Under the pieces are notes generated by a model. The model saw only the letters and a program-made list of their open reading frames with translations. It did not search any database and was not told the origin of the DNA. Shown one piece after another: positions 1-7,377 of a stretch of 11,319 nucleotides of DNA; within the stretch, counting starts at the first letter, position 1, and each line of letters begins with the position of its first letter. A program made the translations under genes and the position numbers. This DNA is from JBNGDW01 sp049975325 (lineage in GTDB: Bacteria; Cloacimonadota; Cloacimonadia; JGIOTU-2; JBNGDW01), in NCBI GenBank assembly GCA_049975325.1, contig JBNGDW010000053.1, positions 1 through 11,319 of the forward strand, given 5' to 3'.

Positions 1-121
1 ATTTGGTGCTTGTGAGTTATTTCTCATTTACTTTTCTCTATTATCTATAGAAGTTTCTCAATCTTCCAATCTTTGTGAATCTTTCAATTTTTCATTATTC
101 ATTATTTGTATCGTCCTTTTC

Positions 122-150
122 TTGACAAAAATTAGTTTTTTGTAAAAAAT
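122..150 (+). promoter_or_regulatory. Predicted sigma70-type promoter of the APC-EIIA permease gene
   Basis: A perfect TTGACA -35 box lies at 122-127. After a 17-base spacer, AAAAAT at 145-150 matches four of six bases of TATAAT; TAAAAA at 143-148 is an alternative with a 15-base spacer. A start near 157 would place the inverted repeat at 160-187 at the very 5' end of the mRNA. The same -35 hexamer recurs before two other genes in this window, which supports its being real. The -10 box is weak. Confidence 0.4.
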
Positions 151-159
151 AAATAGGCA

Positions 160-187
160 CCTCAAAAAGCGAGCAGAGTTTTTGAGG
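160..187 (+). promoter_or_regulatory. Leader hairpin before the permease gene
   Basis: CCTCAAAAA (160-168) and TTTTTGAGG (179-187) are perfect 9-base inverted arms around a 10-base loop. The hairpin lies between the predicted promoter and the ribosome binding site AAGGAGA at 204-210. There is no T-run after the second arm, so it is not an ordinary intrinsic terminator. A 5' mRNA-stabilising stem or a protein-binding operator fits better. The 8-base core arms are flanked by GGCAC direct repeats at 156-160 and 187-191. Confidence 0.45.
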
Positions 188-214
188 GCACATTCCATTG
201 GCTAAGGAGAATAT

Positions 215-2089
215 ATGGCTCTAAAAAAGCAATTGTCATTGCTTGATATATTCTGTATTTCATCAGGAGCTATGATATCATCTGGGCTTTTTGTTTTGCC
301 GGGTATAGCGTATGCTTCTGTAGGGCCAGCTGTTATTCTGGCATATCTGTTTGCCGGTATTCTTATTATTCCCTCTATGTTTTCAAAAGCAGAACTTGGC
401 ACTGCAATGCCAAAGGCTGGGGGTAGCTATTTTTTCATAGAACGCAGTATGGGTGCATCAGCAGGAACAATAGGGGGACTTGCTGCCTGGTTTAGCCTTG
501 CACTCAAAAGTGCATTTGCTTTGGTGGGTATAGGGGCCTTTACAGTTCTGCTTTTCCCCTCAATTGGCGATATACAGATAAAACTTGTCGCAATCGGATC
601 TTGTGTCCTCTTTACCCTTCTGAATTTCTTCAGTGTAAAAGTGACTGGGAGATTTCAGGTAGGACTTGTTATTATATTGATTGCTATACTCATTCTTTAT
701 TTTTTATTCGGACTTAGCCATATCAAACTTGAAAACTATTCCCCTTTTACCACAAATGGGTGGGGGAGCATTTTCTCAGTTATTGGCTTGGTATTTATTT
801 CCTATGCTGGGCTCACAAAGATAACAAGTGTGGCAGAGGAGATAGATAATCCCAAAAAGAATATTCCGCGTGGATTGTTCCTTTCCTTTTTTGTAGTTTT
901 ACTTCTCTATCTTGTTGTTATATTTGTCACAGTAGGTGTTCTTGGTCCAGGCCTTGCCCCGCCTGGTGCTGAACCTTCCCTGACTCCAATCTCTGATACT
1001 GCAAGGGCTTTCATGGGGAATGTTGGAGTAATTCTGATTAGTATAGCCGGACTATTTGCGTTTCTTTCTACTGCGAATGCTGGCATACTCTCCGCCTCTC
1101 GTTATCCTCTTGCTATGAGCAGAGACCATTTACTGCCGCAGTTCTTTGGTAAAGTAAACAAGCGATTTACAACTCCCCATATTTCAATTCTATTTACAGG
1201 CTTATTTATGATATGCATGATTGCATTTTTTGATATTGAGAATCTGGTAAAAGCAGCGTCAACTATGCAACTACTTCTCTTTATCTATGTGAATGCCTCG
1301 GTTATTATTATGCGAGAAAGCAAGATTCCCACATATCGTCCTTCATATCGTTCCCCACTTTATCCCTATCTACAAATTGCAGCAATTCTGATATACATAT
1401 TTTTGATTATTGAAATGGGGACTCTACCAATCATTATAACTGGGGTTTTCATAGTACTCTGTGTGCTCTGGTATTTCATATATGTTCGCTTTCGAGTGCA
1501 CCGCAAGTCAGCAGTTGTCCATATTGTGGAACGTATTACAGATAGGCAAATAGGTGGTTCAACCCTGAGAGCAGAACTTCGAGGAATATTACGGGAACGA
1601 GATAATCTTATAGAAGATAGATTTGACAAACTTGTCAGTTCATGTGAAATCTTAGATATAGAAGAATCTATGGGTGCTGAAAAGTTTTTCAGAATGATTT
1701 CAAAGAAACTGGCAAATAAACTGGATATAGACGAGGATGCCCTTTATAATGCTTTTATAGAAAGAGAAAATCAGTCTACCACTGCCTTGCAACCTGGACT
1801 TGCGATTCCTCATATTATCATTGAAGGAAATGGGAAGTTTGATATGATAATTGCGCGAAGTAAAGAAGGCATTATCTTCTCTGAAGATTTACCGCCGGTT
1901 TATACTGTATTTGCTCTGGTAGGAACAAGAGATGAACGCAATTTTCATTTGCGCGCACTTATGTCTATTGCCCAAATAGTACAGCAACCAGACTTTGAGA
2001 AAAGATGGCTTAAGGCACGAGATATCGAAGAGTTGCGCGATATAATTTTATTAGCAGAAAGGACAAGAGACAACGATGGCAAAAATTAA
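215..2089 (+). CDS. APC-superfamily amino acid permease fused to a C-terminal PTS EIIA (PtsN-like) domain
   Basis: This is an inner-membrane transporter, probably for amino acids. Residues 5-430 look like a 12-helix APC permease. The TM1 motif GAMISSGLFVLPG is at 18-30, EEIDNPKKNIPRG at 208-220, and SRYPLAMSRDHLLP at 295-308. A linker at about 430-470 leads to a PTS EIIA type 2 domain (about 470-615). That domain keeps GLAIPH with His533 in the position phosphorylated in PtsN and FruA-type EIIA, and a second conserved His578 in NFHLRAL. The start is set by AAGGAGA at 204-210, four bases before ATG. The 624 residues exceed a plain APC permease (about 430-500) because of the fusion. The known role of EIIA domains suggests control by phosphorylation, which is inference here because no other PTS gene is in view. 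The substrate cannot be read from the sequence. The last 14 bases overlap the PspC-domain gene. Confidence 0.92.
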   Translation: MALKKQLSLLDIFCISSGAMISSGLFVLPGIAYASVGPAVILAYLFAGILIIPSMFSKAELGTAMPKAGGSYFFIERSMGASAGTIGGLAAWFSLALKSAFALVGIGAFTVLLFPSIGDIQIKLVAIGSCVLFTLLNFFSVKVTGRFQVGLVIILIAILILYFLFGLSHIKLENYSPFTTNGWGSIFSVIGLVFISYAGLTKITSVAEEIDNPKKNIPRGLFLSFFVVLLLYLVVIFVTVGVLGPGLAPPGAEPSLTPISDTARAFMGNVGVILISIAGLFAFLSTANAGILSASRYPLAMSRDHLLPQFFGKVNKRFTTPHISILFTGLFMICMIAFFDIENLVKAASTMQLLLFIYVNASVIIMRESKIPTYRPSYRSPLYPYLQIAAILIYIFLIIEMGTLPIIITGVFIVLCVLWYFIYVRFRVHRKSAVVHIVERITDRQIGGSTLRAELRGILRERDNLIEDRFDKLVSSCEILDIEESMGAEKFFRMISKKLANKLDIDEDALYNAFIERENQSTTALQPGLAIPHIIIEGNGKFDMIIARSKEGIIFSEDLPPVYTVFALVGTRDERNFHLRALMSIAQIVQQPDFEKRWLKARDIEELRDIILLAERTRDNDGKN

Positions 2090-2501
2090 AAAGAAATTAT
2101 ATAGAAATACTGAAAACAAGCTAATTGCCGGGGTATGTAGCGGTTTTTCAGACTACTTTGGAATAAATGTGATTCTGATGCGAATAATTTGGGTTGCTCT
2201 AGCATTTTTACATGGTCTTGGAGCCATAGCATATCTGGTAGCCGCATTGATTATCCCGATAAAACCTGAGACAAGCGAGATTGAAATTGAAGTTGAGCCA
2301 CAGGCAAAAGAAAAGCAAAAACTCCACCGCAGTGACAAAAATAAGATTCTTTTCGGTGTATGTGGTGGCTTGGCTGAATATCTGCATACTGATGCCAATT
2401 TGCTTCGTATTATTTTTGTGGCTCTGACCTTTTTATGGGGCGCAGGTGCTATCATCTATATCCTTTGTGCTCTCCTGTTTCCCAAGCCACAGACATCTTA
2501 A
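2076..2501 (+). CDS. Small membrane protein with two tandem PspC domains
   Basis: The 141 residues hold two copies of the PspC domain. Copy 1 (about 6-64) has KLYRNTENKLIAGVCSGFSD, then a hydrophobic stretch at 33-62. Copy 2 (about 82-138) has LHRSDKNKILFGVCGGLAEY, then a hydrophobic stretch at 107-135. A charged linker (65-81, rich in Glu) joins them. PspC proteins sit in the inner membrane, and in enterobacteria PspC takes part in the phage-shock envelope-stress response. No pspA, pspB or pspF is visible, so a stress role is inferred from the domain alone. The ATG lies inside the end of the permease gene. Only a weak AGGA at 2060-2063 precedes it, so translation is probably coupled to the upstream gene. 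Both copies keep the G-V-C-x-G core, so neither looks degenerate. Confidence 0.9.
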   Translation: MAKIKKKLYRNTENKLIAGVCSGFSDYFGINVILMRIIWVALAFLHGLGAIAYLVAALIIPIKPETSEIEIEVEPQAKEKQKLHRSDKNKILFGVCGGLAEYLHTDANLLRIIFVALTFLWGAGAIIYILCALLFPKPQTS

Positions 2502-2517
2502 CTTAACTTCATATAAT
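2490..2517 (+). promoter_or_regulatory. Possible promoter of the large outer-membrane protein gene
   Basis: TATAAT at 2512-2517 is a perfect -10 box. CAGACA at 2490-2495, 16 bases upstream, matches four of six bases of TTGACA. Transcription would start near 2524, leaving a leader of about seven bases before the ATG at 2531, which fits the absence of a Shine-Dalgarno sequence there. The region is AT-rich and the -35 box overlaps the end of the PspC gene, so a chance match is possible. Confidence 0.28.
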
Positions 2518-2530
2518 TCATTCTTAAACT

Positions 2531-5500
2531 ATGAGGAAATTTTTTACCTTTTTCTTCGTTCTTCTGGCTTTTTCTATTACGATTTTAGCAGAGGAGTATT
2601 TTTCCCTTCTGGATAGAAGCAAGGATATAACAATTCAGAAGAATGTTTCTACTTACGAATTAGGCGTAAAAAATATTATTGTGAATTCAGAGCGGGTGAC
2701 TAATTACGAGCATGTTCTCGTTCGGAATCTTGATTACAAAATTTCTTATCAGGAGGGTAAAATTGACTTACTTCGTCCGATTCCAGCAGGAAATGTCTTA
2801 AGCGTGACATTTCAAGCTTTTCCAGAACAACTAACCTATTCTTATGCTCGCTTCAAAAAGCAGGCGGTACCTGGTCAGGAAAAGTATAGACCAATACGAA
2901 CGCCACAAGGCAAAGCACCGCTATATTCTTCTGCGTCAGACTTGCAAGTATCTGGCAGCAAGAGTTTCTCCTTATCTCTCGGCAACCAGAATGATCTTGG
3001 CTTTGACCAATCGCTTTACTTACAGCTTAATGGAAAACTCGCTGATAACATATTTATTCAGGCTCAACTTTCTGATAATAATTCCCCAATCACGCCTCAG
3101 GGCACTACGGAGAAATTAAGTGAACTGGATAAGATGATGATTAAAGTCTATTCAGACAACTACGAACTCACTTTTGGTGATTTTTATACTCGATTTGATG
3201 ATACTCATTTTGCAAATTACGATTACAAGCTCGAAGGAGTGAACTTTCACTGGGATAGCGGGCCTATATTTGATGTTGCTGCCACAGTGTCAAATGGAGA
3301 ATTTATTTCCTATACCTTTTATGGTAGAGAAGGCAAGCAAGGTCCATACTATTTGAAGGGTAAAAACGGCGAGGATGTAAAGGTACTGGCTGGAACAGAA
3401 AAGATTTATCTAAATGGGACAAGGCTTACGCGGGGAGGACATTACACAATTGACTATAACGAAGGCTCGATAATGTTCACTAATAAATGCGTGATAACAG
3501 AGGATTCATATATAATAGCGGATTACGAATATTCATCCGAAGACTTTCGCAGTAACCTTTACCTGGGTTCATCCCAAATGTCATTTTTTGATGAAAAGGC
3601 TCGTGTTTTCTTTAAGATTATCTCCGATAGTGACAATAAAAACACACCTCTTAATTATTCCTTTTCTGATGAAGATAAAGCTGCTCTTTCAGAGGCTGGA
3701 GACAATCCTTTGCTTGCGCAGAGACCGGGTGCGATTGAGGTAGAGGCCGGGCAGGGAAACTACATTCTCAACGAGGCACTTGCTGCCTATGAGTATGTGG
3801 GATACGATTCTACAGGAAATTACCTTGTTAGCTTTTCATTTGTCGGAGATGGGGCTGGCTCATATCAGAAAACTGGATATAATACCTTTGAATATGTAGG
3901 TCAGGGAAATGGGGATTATGAGCCAATTATTCAGCTGCCTATGCCAGAAAAAACCCTCAATTTTGATCTTGGAGCTGAGTTGCGACTTGACAATTTCACA
4001 CTATACTCTGAAGGAACTGTATCTGATTACGATAAAAATACCTTCTCCACCAGAGGGGATAGCGACAATCAGGGATATGCTGTGTATAATAGATTACAGC
4101 TTGATACACCAGTTTATCAAATTGGAGAGATAAGAAGTGGAGTTTTTCACGAATATAGAAGCAAGGATTTCCATTCTCTGGCAAGAACACAATCTGCAGA
4201 AGAAGAATATGAAAATGCAATGTTCACGGATGTGGATACCGTCAATGTGACCCTGTATGGCGGAGATATTACTTTTATGCTACCAGAATTGGGGCAAAAC
4301 AAAAGTGTAGTGAGTTTCCAAGAATTTGAAGGAATAGCAAAACAAAGGTCATTTAGCAATAGATTAGATTATAACCAAAATAAGAAGATACCATTTTTGC
4401 CTTCTATTGACTACTATCTTTTCTATAAAAAGGAAGATATTACAGGCGACATAACATCACACCAAACCACACAAACTACTCATGATTTAGATGGAAAATA
4501 TAACTATAGATTTTTTACTGGCTCTGCAGGCTTCTATGAGCGAGAAATAAACTTTTCAGACACACTTAATACAGACATAAGAAGTACCTCGTATAATTAT
4601 GGTACAGATTTTGATTTTTCACACACGAAACTATCTCTTTCTTACCAGCGAGAAGACAACTTCCAACGAGATAATTATGGCTCTAGCTGGGAAAAGGTTA
4701 AAATTGCAGACCTCATTCAAGGTAATGTCTATTGGGGACATGATGATAGAATTACGGTGAGTGCTGACTATACTCATCGGGCAAATAATTATTATAAAAG
4801 TGATGAGGATGATTCAAAATACGACCTTCTGGATTCACAAATCTCATTCAATTTTCTTGAGAAAAGTATTTATAGTAAAATCAATTATGACATAGCAAAT
4901 CTGGAGGCATATCCAAAAGTAAGAGAACTCATATATGTGGGTGACGGTAATGGCTTATATGATAGTCTGGGGTTTTATCAGGAAGATGGGGATTATGATT
5001 ATGAGATTACTAAAGTTGGTGAACCGCAGCCTATTACCGAATTGCAGTTCAATTGGAATATCAATCTAAATCCTGCCAGATACATGCAGGGAAAGGAGAT
5101 CAGCAATTCCTGGCTACAGAAAGTTATGCTTACCTCAGACATTTCAGTGCAAGAAAAATCTACAACGCCTTATAAAATAGACCTTTATCTGATGCGACCA
5201 GAGATGCTGATGAATGAACAATATACGGATTATGGATACCAGAGGATGAGACATCAACTCTGGTGTAATGTAAAAATAAATAAAATTATGACAAAACTTA
5301 CCTATGAAAGGCTTCATAGAATAGACAATCAGTATGAAAATGTATTTGATAAACTATGGCAGGATGATTGGAAAGCAGAAGTAAATCTCTATAATTTGCA
5401 GAACTGGAATATAGAAAATGCGCTCTCATATCAGAATAAGAAGTCTAATTATCAGACAGAAGATTTTCTTTGTTCAGATAATTACCGCATTTCCAGTGAG

Positions 5501-5875
5501 ATAGGATACAAATTTAATTATAATATGCTTTTTTCCTCAGAGTTTGCTTACGAACTTGAAAAAGGGCAGAGTGAGAACGGAAGTGAGACTTACAAAATTT
5601 ATTCTTATCAAGTACGGCCTCAGTTTACCTATAGTAAAGGGAACAAATATCACCTTACGACAGAGGTAAATTTTCAGAAAAATAGTAGAAAGGGCTCGGA
5701 TTATTTGTCTGGTATCCTCTATAGTAAGAGAGATGGACTTATTACTCGGGCTATGGCACAGTTTAATTATAGATTCAGCAAATATGTAACTGGATTTTTA
5801 AGCTATTTTGCTGAAAACTATCCTGGTATGGATACGCGCCATCAGTTAAAGATGGAGGTTAGGGCAGACTTTTAA
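2531..5875 (+). CDS. Large secreted outer-membrane beta-barrel protein of unknown function
   Basis: The 1114-residue product starts with a signal peptide (Phe-rich core at 4-18, likely cut after Ala20). It ends in the alternating pattern LKMEVRADF with a terminal Phe, as expected for a BAM-inserted barrel. The C-terminal 600 or so residues are rich in Tyr, Asn and Asp with alternating polar and hydrophobic residues, as in long beta strands. The N-terminal half has a strand-rich segment with SGSKSFSLSLGN (141-152), DQSLYLQL (159-166) and TFGDF (214-218). A short module with the pattern DYxIxYxEGxI occurs twice, at about 48-100 and 290-337. Several G-x-G-x-Y turns follow at 405-463 and about 801-816. 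I know similar unnamed proteins from FCB-type and other uncultured Gram-negative phyla. A distant relation to the very large SprA-type barrels is possible but unproven. I see no TonB plug domain and no enzyme motif. No Shine-Dalgarno sequence precedes the ATG, which lies 29 bases after the PspC gene. Confidence 0.85.
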   Translation: MRKFFTFFFVLLAFSITILAEEYFSLLDRSKDITIQKNVSTYELGVKNIIVNSERVTNYEHVLVRNLDYKISYQEGKIDLLRPIPAGNVLSVTFQAFPEQLTYSYARFKKQAVPGQEKYRPIRTPQGKAPLYSSASDLQVSGSKSFSLSLGNQNDLGFDQSLYLQLNGKLADNIFIQAQLSDNNSPITPQGTTEKLSELDKMMIKVYSDNYELTFGDFYTRFDDTHFANYDYKLEGVNFHWDSGPIFDVAATVSNGEFISYTFYGREGKQGPYYLKGKNGEDVKVLAGTEKIYLNGTRLTRGGHYTIDYNEGSIMFTNKCVITEDSYIIADYEYSSEDFRSNLYLGSSQMSFFDEKARVFFKIISDSDNKNTPLNYSFSDEDKAALSEAGDNPLLAQRPGAIEVEAGQGNYILNEALAAYEYVGYDSTGNYLVSFSFVGDGAGSYQKTGYNTFEYVGQGNGDYEPIIQLPMPEKTLNFDLGAELRLDNFTLYSEGTVSDYDKNTFSTRGDSDNQGYAVYNRLQLDTPVYQIGEIRSGVFHEYRSKDFHSLARTQSAEEEYENAMFTDVDTVNVTLYGGDITFMLPELGQNKSVVSFQEFEGIAKQRSFSNRLDYNQNKKIPFLPSIDYYLFYKKEDITGDITSHQTTQTTHDLDGKYNYRFFTGSAGFYEREINFSDTLNTDIRSTSYNYGTDFDFSHTKLSLSYQREDNFQRDNYGSSWEKVKIADLIQGNVYWGHDDRITVSADYTHRANNYYKSDEDDSKYDLLDSQISFNFLEKSIYSKINYDIANLEAYPKVRELIYVGDGNGLYDSLGFYQEDGDYDYEITKVGEPQPITELQFNWNINLNPARYMQGKEISNSWLQKVMLTSDISVQEKSTTPYKIDLYLMRPEMLMNEQYTDYGYQRMRHQLWCNVKINKIMTKLTYERLHRIDNQYENVFDKLWQDDWKAEVNLYNLQNWNIENALSYQNKKSNYQTEDFLCSDNYRISSEIGYKFNYNMLFSSEFAYELEKGQSENGSETYKIYSYQVRPQFTYSKGNKYHLTTEVNFQKNSRKGSDYLSGILYSKRDGLITRAMAQFNYRFSKYVTGFLSYFAENYPGMDTRHQLKMEVRADF

Positions 5876-6000
5876 GTAAAATTTTTATCTTTAATTTTCT
5901 TATGAGATTTGCCTAAAGTGATGTTATATTAAAAGGAGAAACCTTGTCTCTTAACTGTTTTTTAATATTGGCAATAGTTTTTCAGGAACAGCCTTGTTAT

Positions 6001-7179
6001 TTATATTATTTTTAGTTTTTTCCCTACTTTTTCAAATTTATCAAGAGCAAAATCTAATTGCTTCTCAGTATGTGTTGCCATAAAGCTTGTGCGAATGAGG
6101 CAGTCATTTGGTGCCACAGCGGGGGGGACAATGGGATTGATAAAGATACCTTCTTCTGCAAGCATTTTCCACATTTTAAAGGCGACCATCATATCACCTA
6201 CATGAAGAGGGATGATAGGGGTCTCGCTCAGCCCTATATCATACCCCATCTCCTTAAATCCTTTTTGCATTTTATATGTGTTGTGCCAGAGTTTCCCTCT
6301 TCGTTCTGGTTCTGATTTAATTATATCCAATGCCGCGCTTACCGAGGCAGCGGAAGCGGGTGGGAGACTTGCGCTGAAGATCAATGTGCGGGAAAAATGC
6401 TTAAGATAGTGCATCAGAAGCCCATTTCCTGCAATAAACCCACCTACAGATGCCAGCGATTTGCTAAATGTGCCCATAATAATATCAGTCTCCTCGGTTA
6501 AATTGAAATGGCTGGCTGTACCGGAACCCTCCTTGCCAATAACGCCAATAGCATGTGCATCGTCAACCATCACCTCTGCTCCATATTTCTTTGCTAGTTC
6601 ACATATTTGGGGCAAGTTAGCAATATCGCCTTCCATACTGAATACCCCATCCACAACAATCAGTTTATTCTTGTCCTGAGTTTCTTGCAAGACGCGCTCA
6701 AGATCATCCATATCGTTATGATTAAAGCGAATCATCTTTCCAAAGGAGAGTCTGCAACCATCTATGATACTTGCATGATCCAACTTATCTACAATCAAAA
6801 ACTCGCCTTTTCTAACAATTGTGGCAAGAATTCCAAGATTTGCCTGAAAACCGGTCGCATAGACAAGGCAGGAATCTTTACCAACAAACTCTGCTAATTT
6901 TTCTTCTAATTCTATATGAACATCAAGTGTACCATTTAGGAAGCGAGAGCCAGCACATCCTGTGCCATATTTTTTTATTGCTTCAATTGCTGCTTCTTTC
7001 ACCTTTGGGTGGTTGGTCAGACCAAGATAACTATTTGAGCCAAGCATCAAGGTTCGCTTCCCATTTACAATTACCTCAGTATCCTGCTCAGACTGGATTA
7101 CTCTAAAATAAGGATAATAACCTAATTTTTCTACTCTCCTTGCATCTGTGAACTTTTTGCATTTATCATATAAGCTCAT
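6001..7179 (-). CDS. spt: Serine palmitoyltransferase-like alpha-oxoamine synthase (PLP enzyme)
   Basis: The predicted cytoplasmic PLP enzyme would condense serine with an acyl thioester to 3-ketosphinganine, the first step of sphingolipid synthesis. With the start at 7179 it has 392 residues, the usual family length. Visible motifs are GSNSYLGL (47-54), GTGCAGSRFLNGT (72-84), cofactor-stacking His135 in DHASI, FSMEGD (180-185), Asp206 and His209 in DDAH, and PLP-binding Lys240 in GTFSKSLASVGG. NPIVPPAVAP (348-357), Arg363 and MATHT (367-371) follow. The YPYFR segment and the NPxxPPAxAP pattern match my memory of Bacteroides serine palmitoyltransferase better than glycine C-acetyltransferase (Kbl) or 8-amino-7-oxononanoate synthase (BioF), though those remain possible. 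No bio genes or threonine dehydrogenase are nearby. I chose 7179 because AGGAG lies five bases upstream and the N-terminus then fits the family. An in-frame ATG at 7230 adds 17 residues and has its own GGTGAT. The gene diverges from the patatin gene. Confidence 0.85.
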   Translation of the reverse strand: MSLYDKCKKFTDARRVEKLGYYPYFRVIQSEQDTEVIVNGKRTLMLGSNSYLGLTNHPKVKEAAIEAIKKYGTGCAGSRFLNGTLDVHIELEEKLAEFVGKDSCLVYATGFQANLGILATIVRKGEFLIVDKLDHASIIDGCRLSFGKMIRFNHNDMDDLERVLQETQDKNKLIVVDGVFSMEGDIANLPQICELAKKYGAEVMVDDAHAIGVIGKEGSGTASHFNLTEETDIIMGTFSKSLASVGGFIAGNGLLMHYLKHFSRTLIFSASLPPASAASVSAALDIIKSEPERRGKLWHNTYKMQKGFKEMGYDIGLSETPIIPLHVGDMMVAFKMWKMLAEEGIFINPIVPPAVAPNDCLIRTSFMATHTEKQLDFALDKFEKVGKKLKII

Positions 7180-7251
7180 GCATTCTCCTGAATGATATTT
7201 TTGCATAAAAAAATAAAATGGTTTTGCCATTTATATCACCTTGTAATTCTA

Positions 7252-7280
7252 ATTCCACTTATCTCAATTTTTATTGTCAA
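7252..7280 (-). promoter_or_regulatory. Predicted sigma70-type promoter of the serine palmitoyltransferase-like gene
   Basis: Read on the minus strand, a perfect TTGACA lies at 7280-7275. After 17 bases, TGGAAT at 7257-7252 matches four of six bases of TATAAT. Transcription would begin near 7245. That is just upstream of the GGTGAT element (7240-7235) and the ATG at 7230, and about 66 bases upstream of the preferred ATG at 7179. This makes both starts usable from the same transcript. Confidence 0.5.
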
Positions 7281-7290
7281 TAAAATAAAA

Positions 7291-7309
7291 TCTTCCGGCT
7301 GGCGGAGGA
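7291..7309. other. GC-rich hairpin between the divergent promoters
   Basis: TCTTCCG (7291-7297) and CGGAGGA (7303-7309) form a 7-base-pair stem with one G-T wobble around the loop GCTGG. It is clearly more GC-rich than the flanking AT-rich sequence. It lies between the minus-strand promoter (7252-7280) and the plus-strand TTGACA at 7378. It could be a regulator-binding site or one copy of a dispersed palindromic repeat; one window cannot tell these apart. Confidence 0.35.
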
Positions 7310-7377
7310 GTGGAGATGAGCAAAACACAGGGACTCGCAATAAAATTTATTTTTTGTTCCAAAGATGCAGACAAAAA

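Noticed and set aside
2531..5875. Large barrel protein as a TonB-dependent receptor
   Set aside because: No TonB box, plug domain or carboxypeptidase-like N-terminal domain is visible. The N-terminal half consists of other beta modules.
5953..5982. Weak stem AACTGTT/AATAGTT followed by five Ts as a terminator for the large barrel gene
   Set aside because: The stem is AT-rich with a G-T wobble and a 13-base loop, so it would be unstable. In sequence this AT-rich it is easily due to chance.
6121..6127. Run of seven Gs as a phase-variation tract
   Set aside because: It encodes the conserved Pro-Pro of the NPIVPPAVAP segment in the synthase. The frame is intact and the run is short, so slippage control is not supported.
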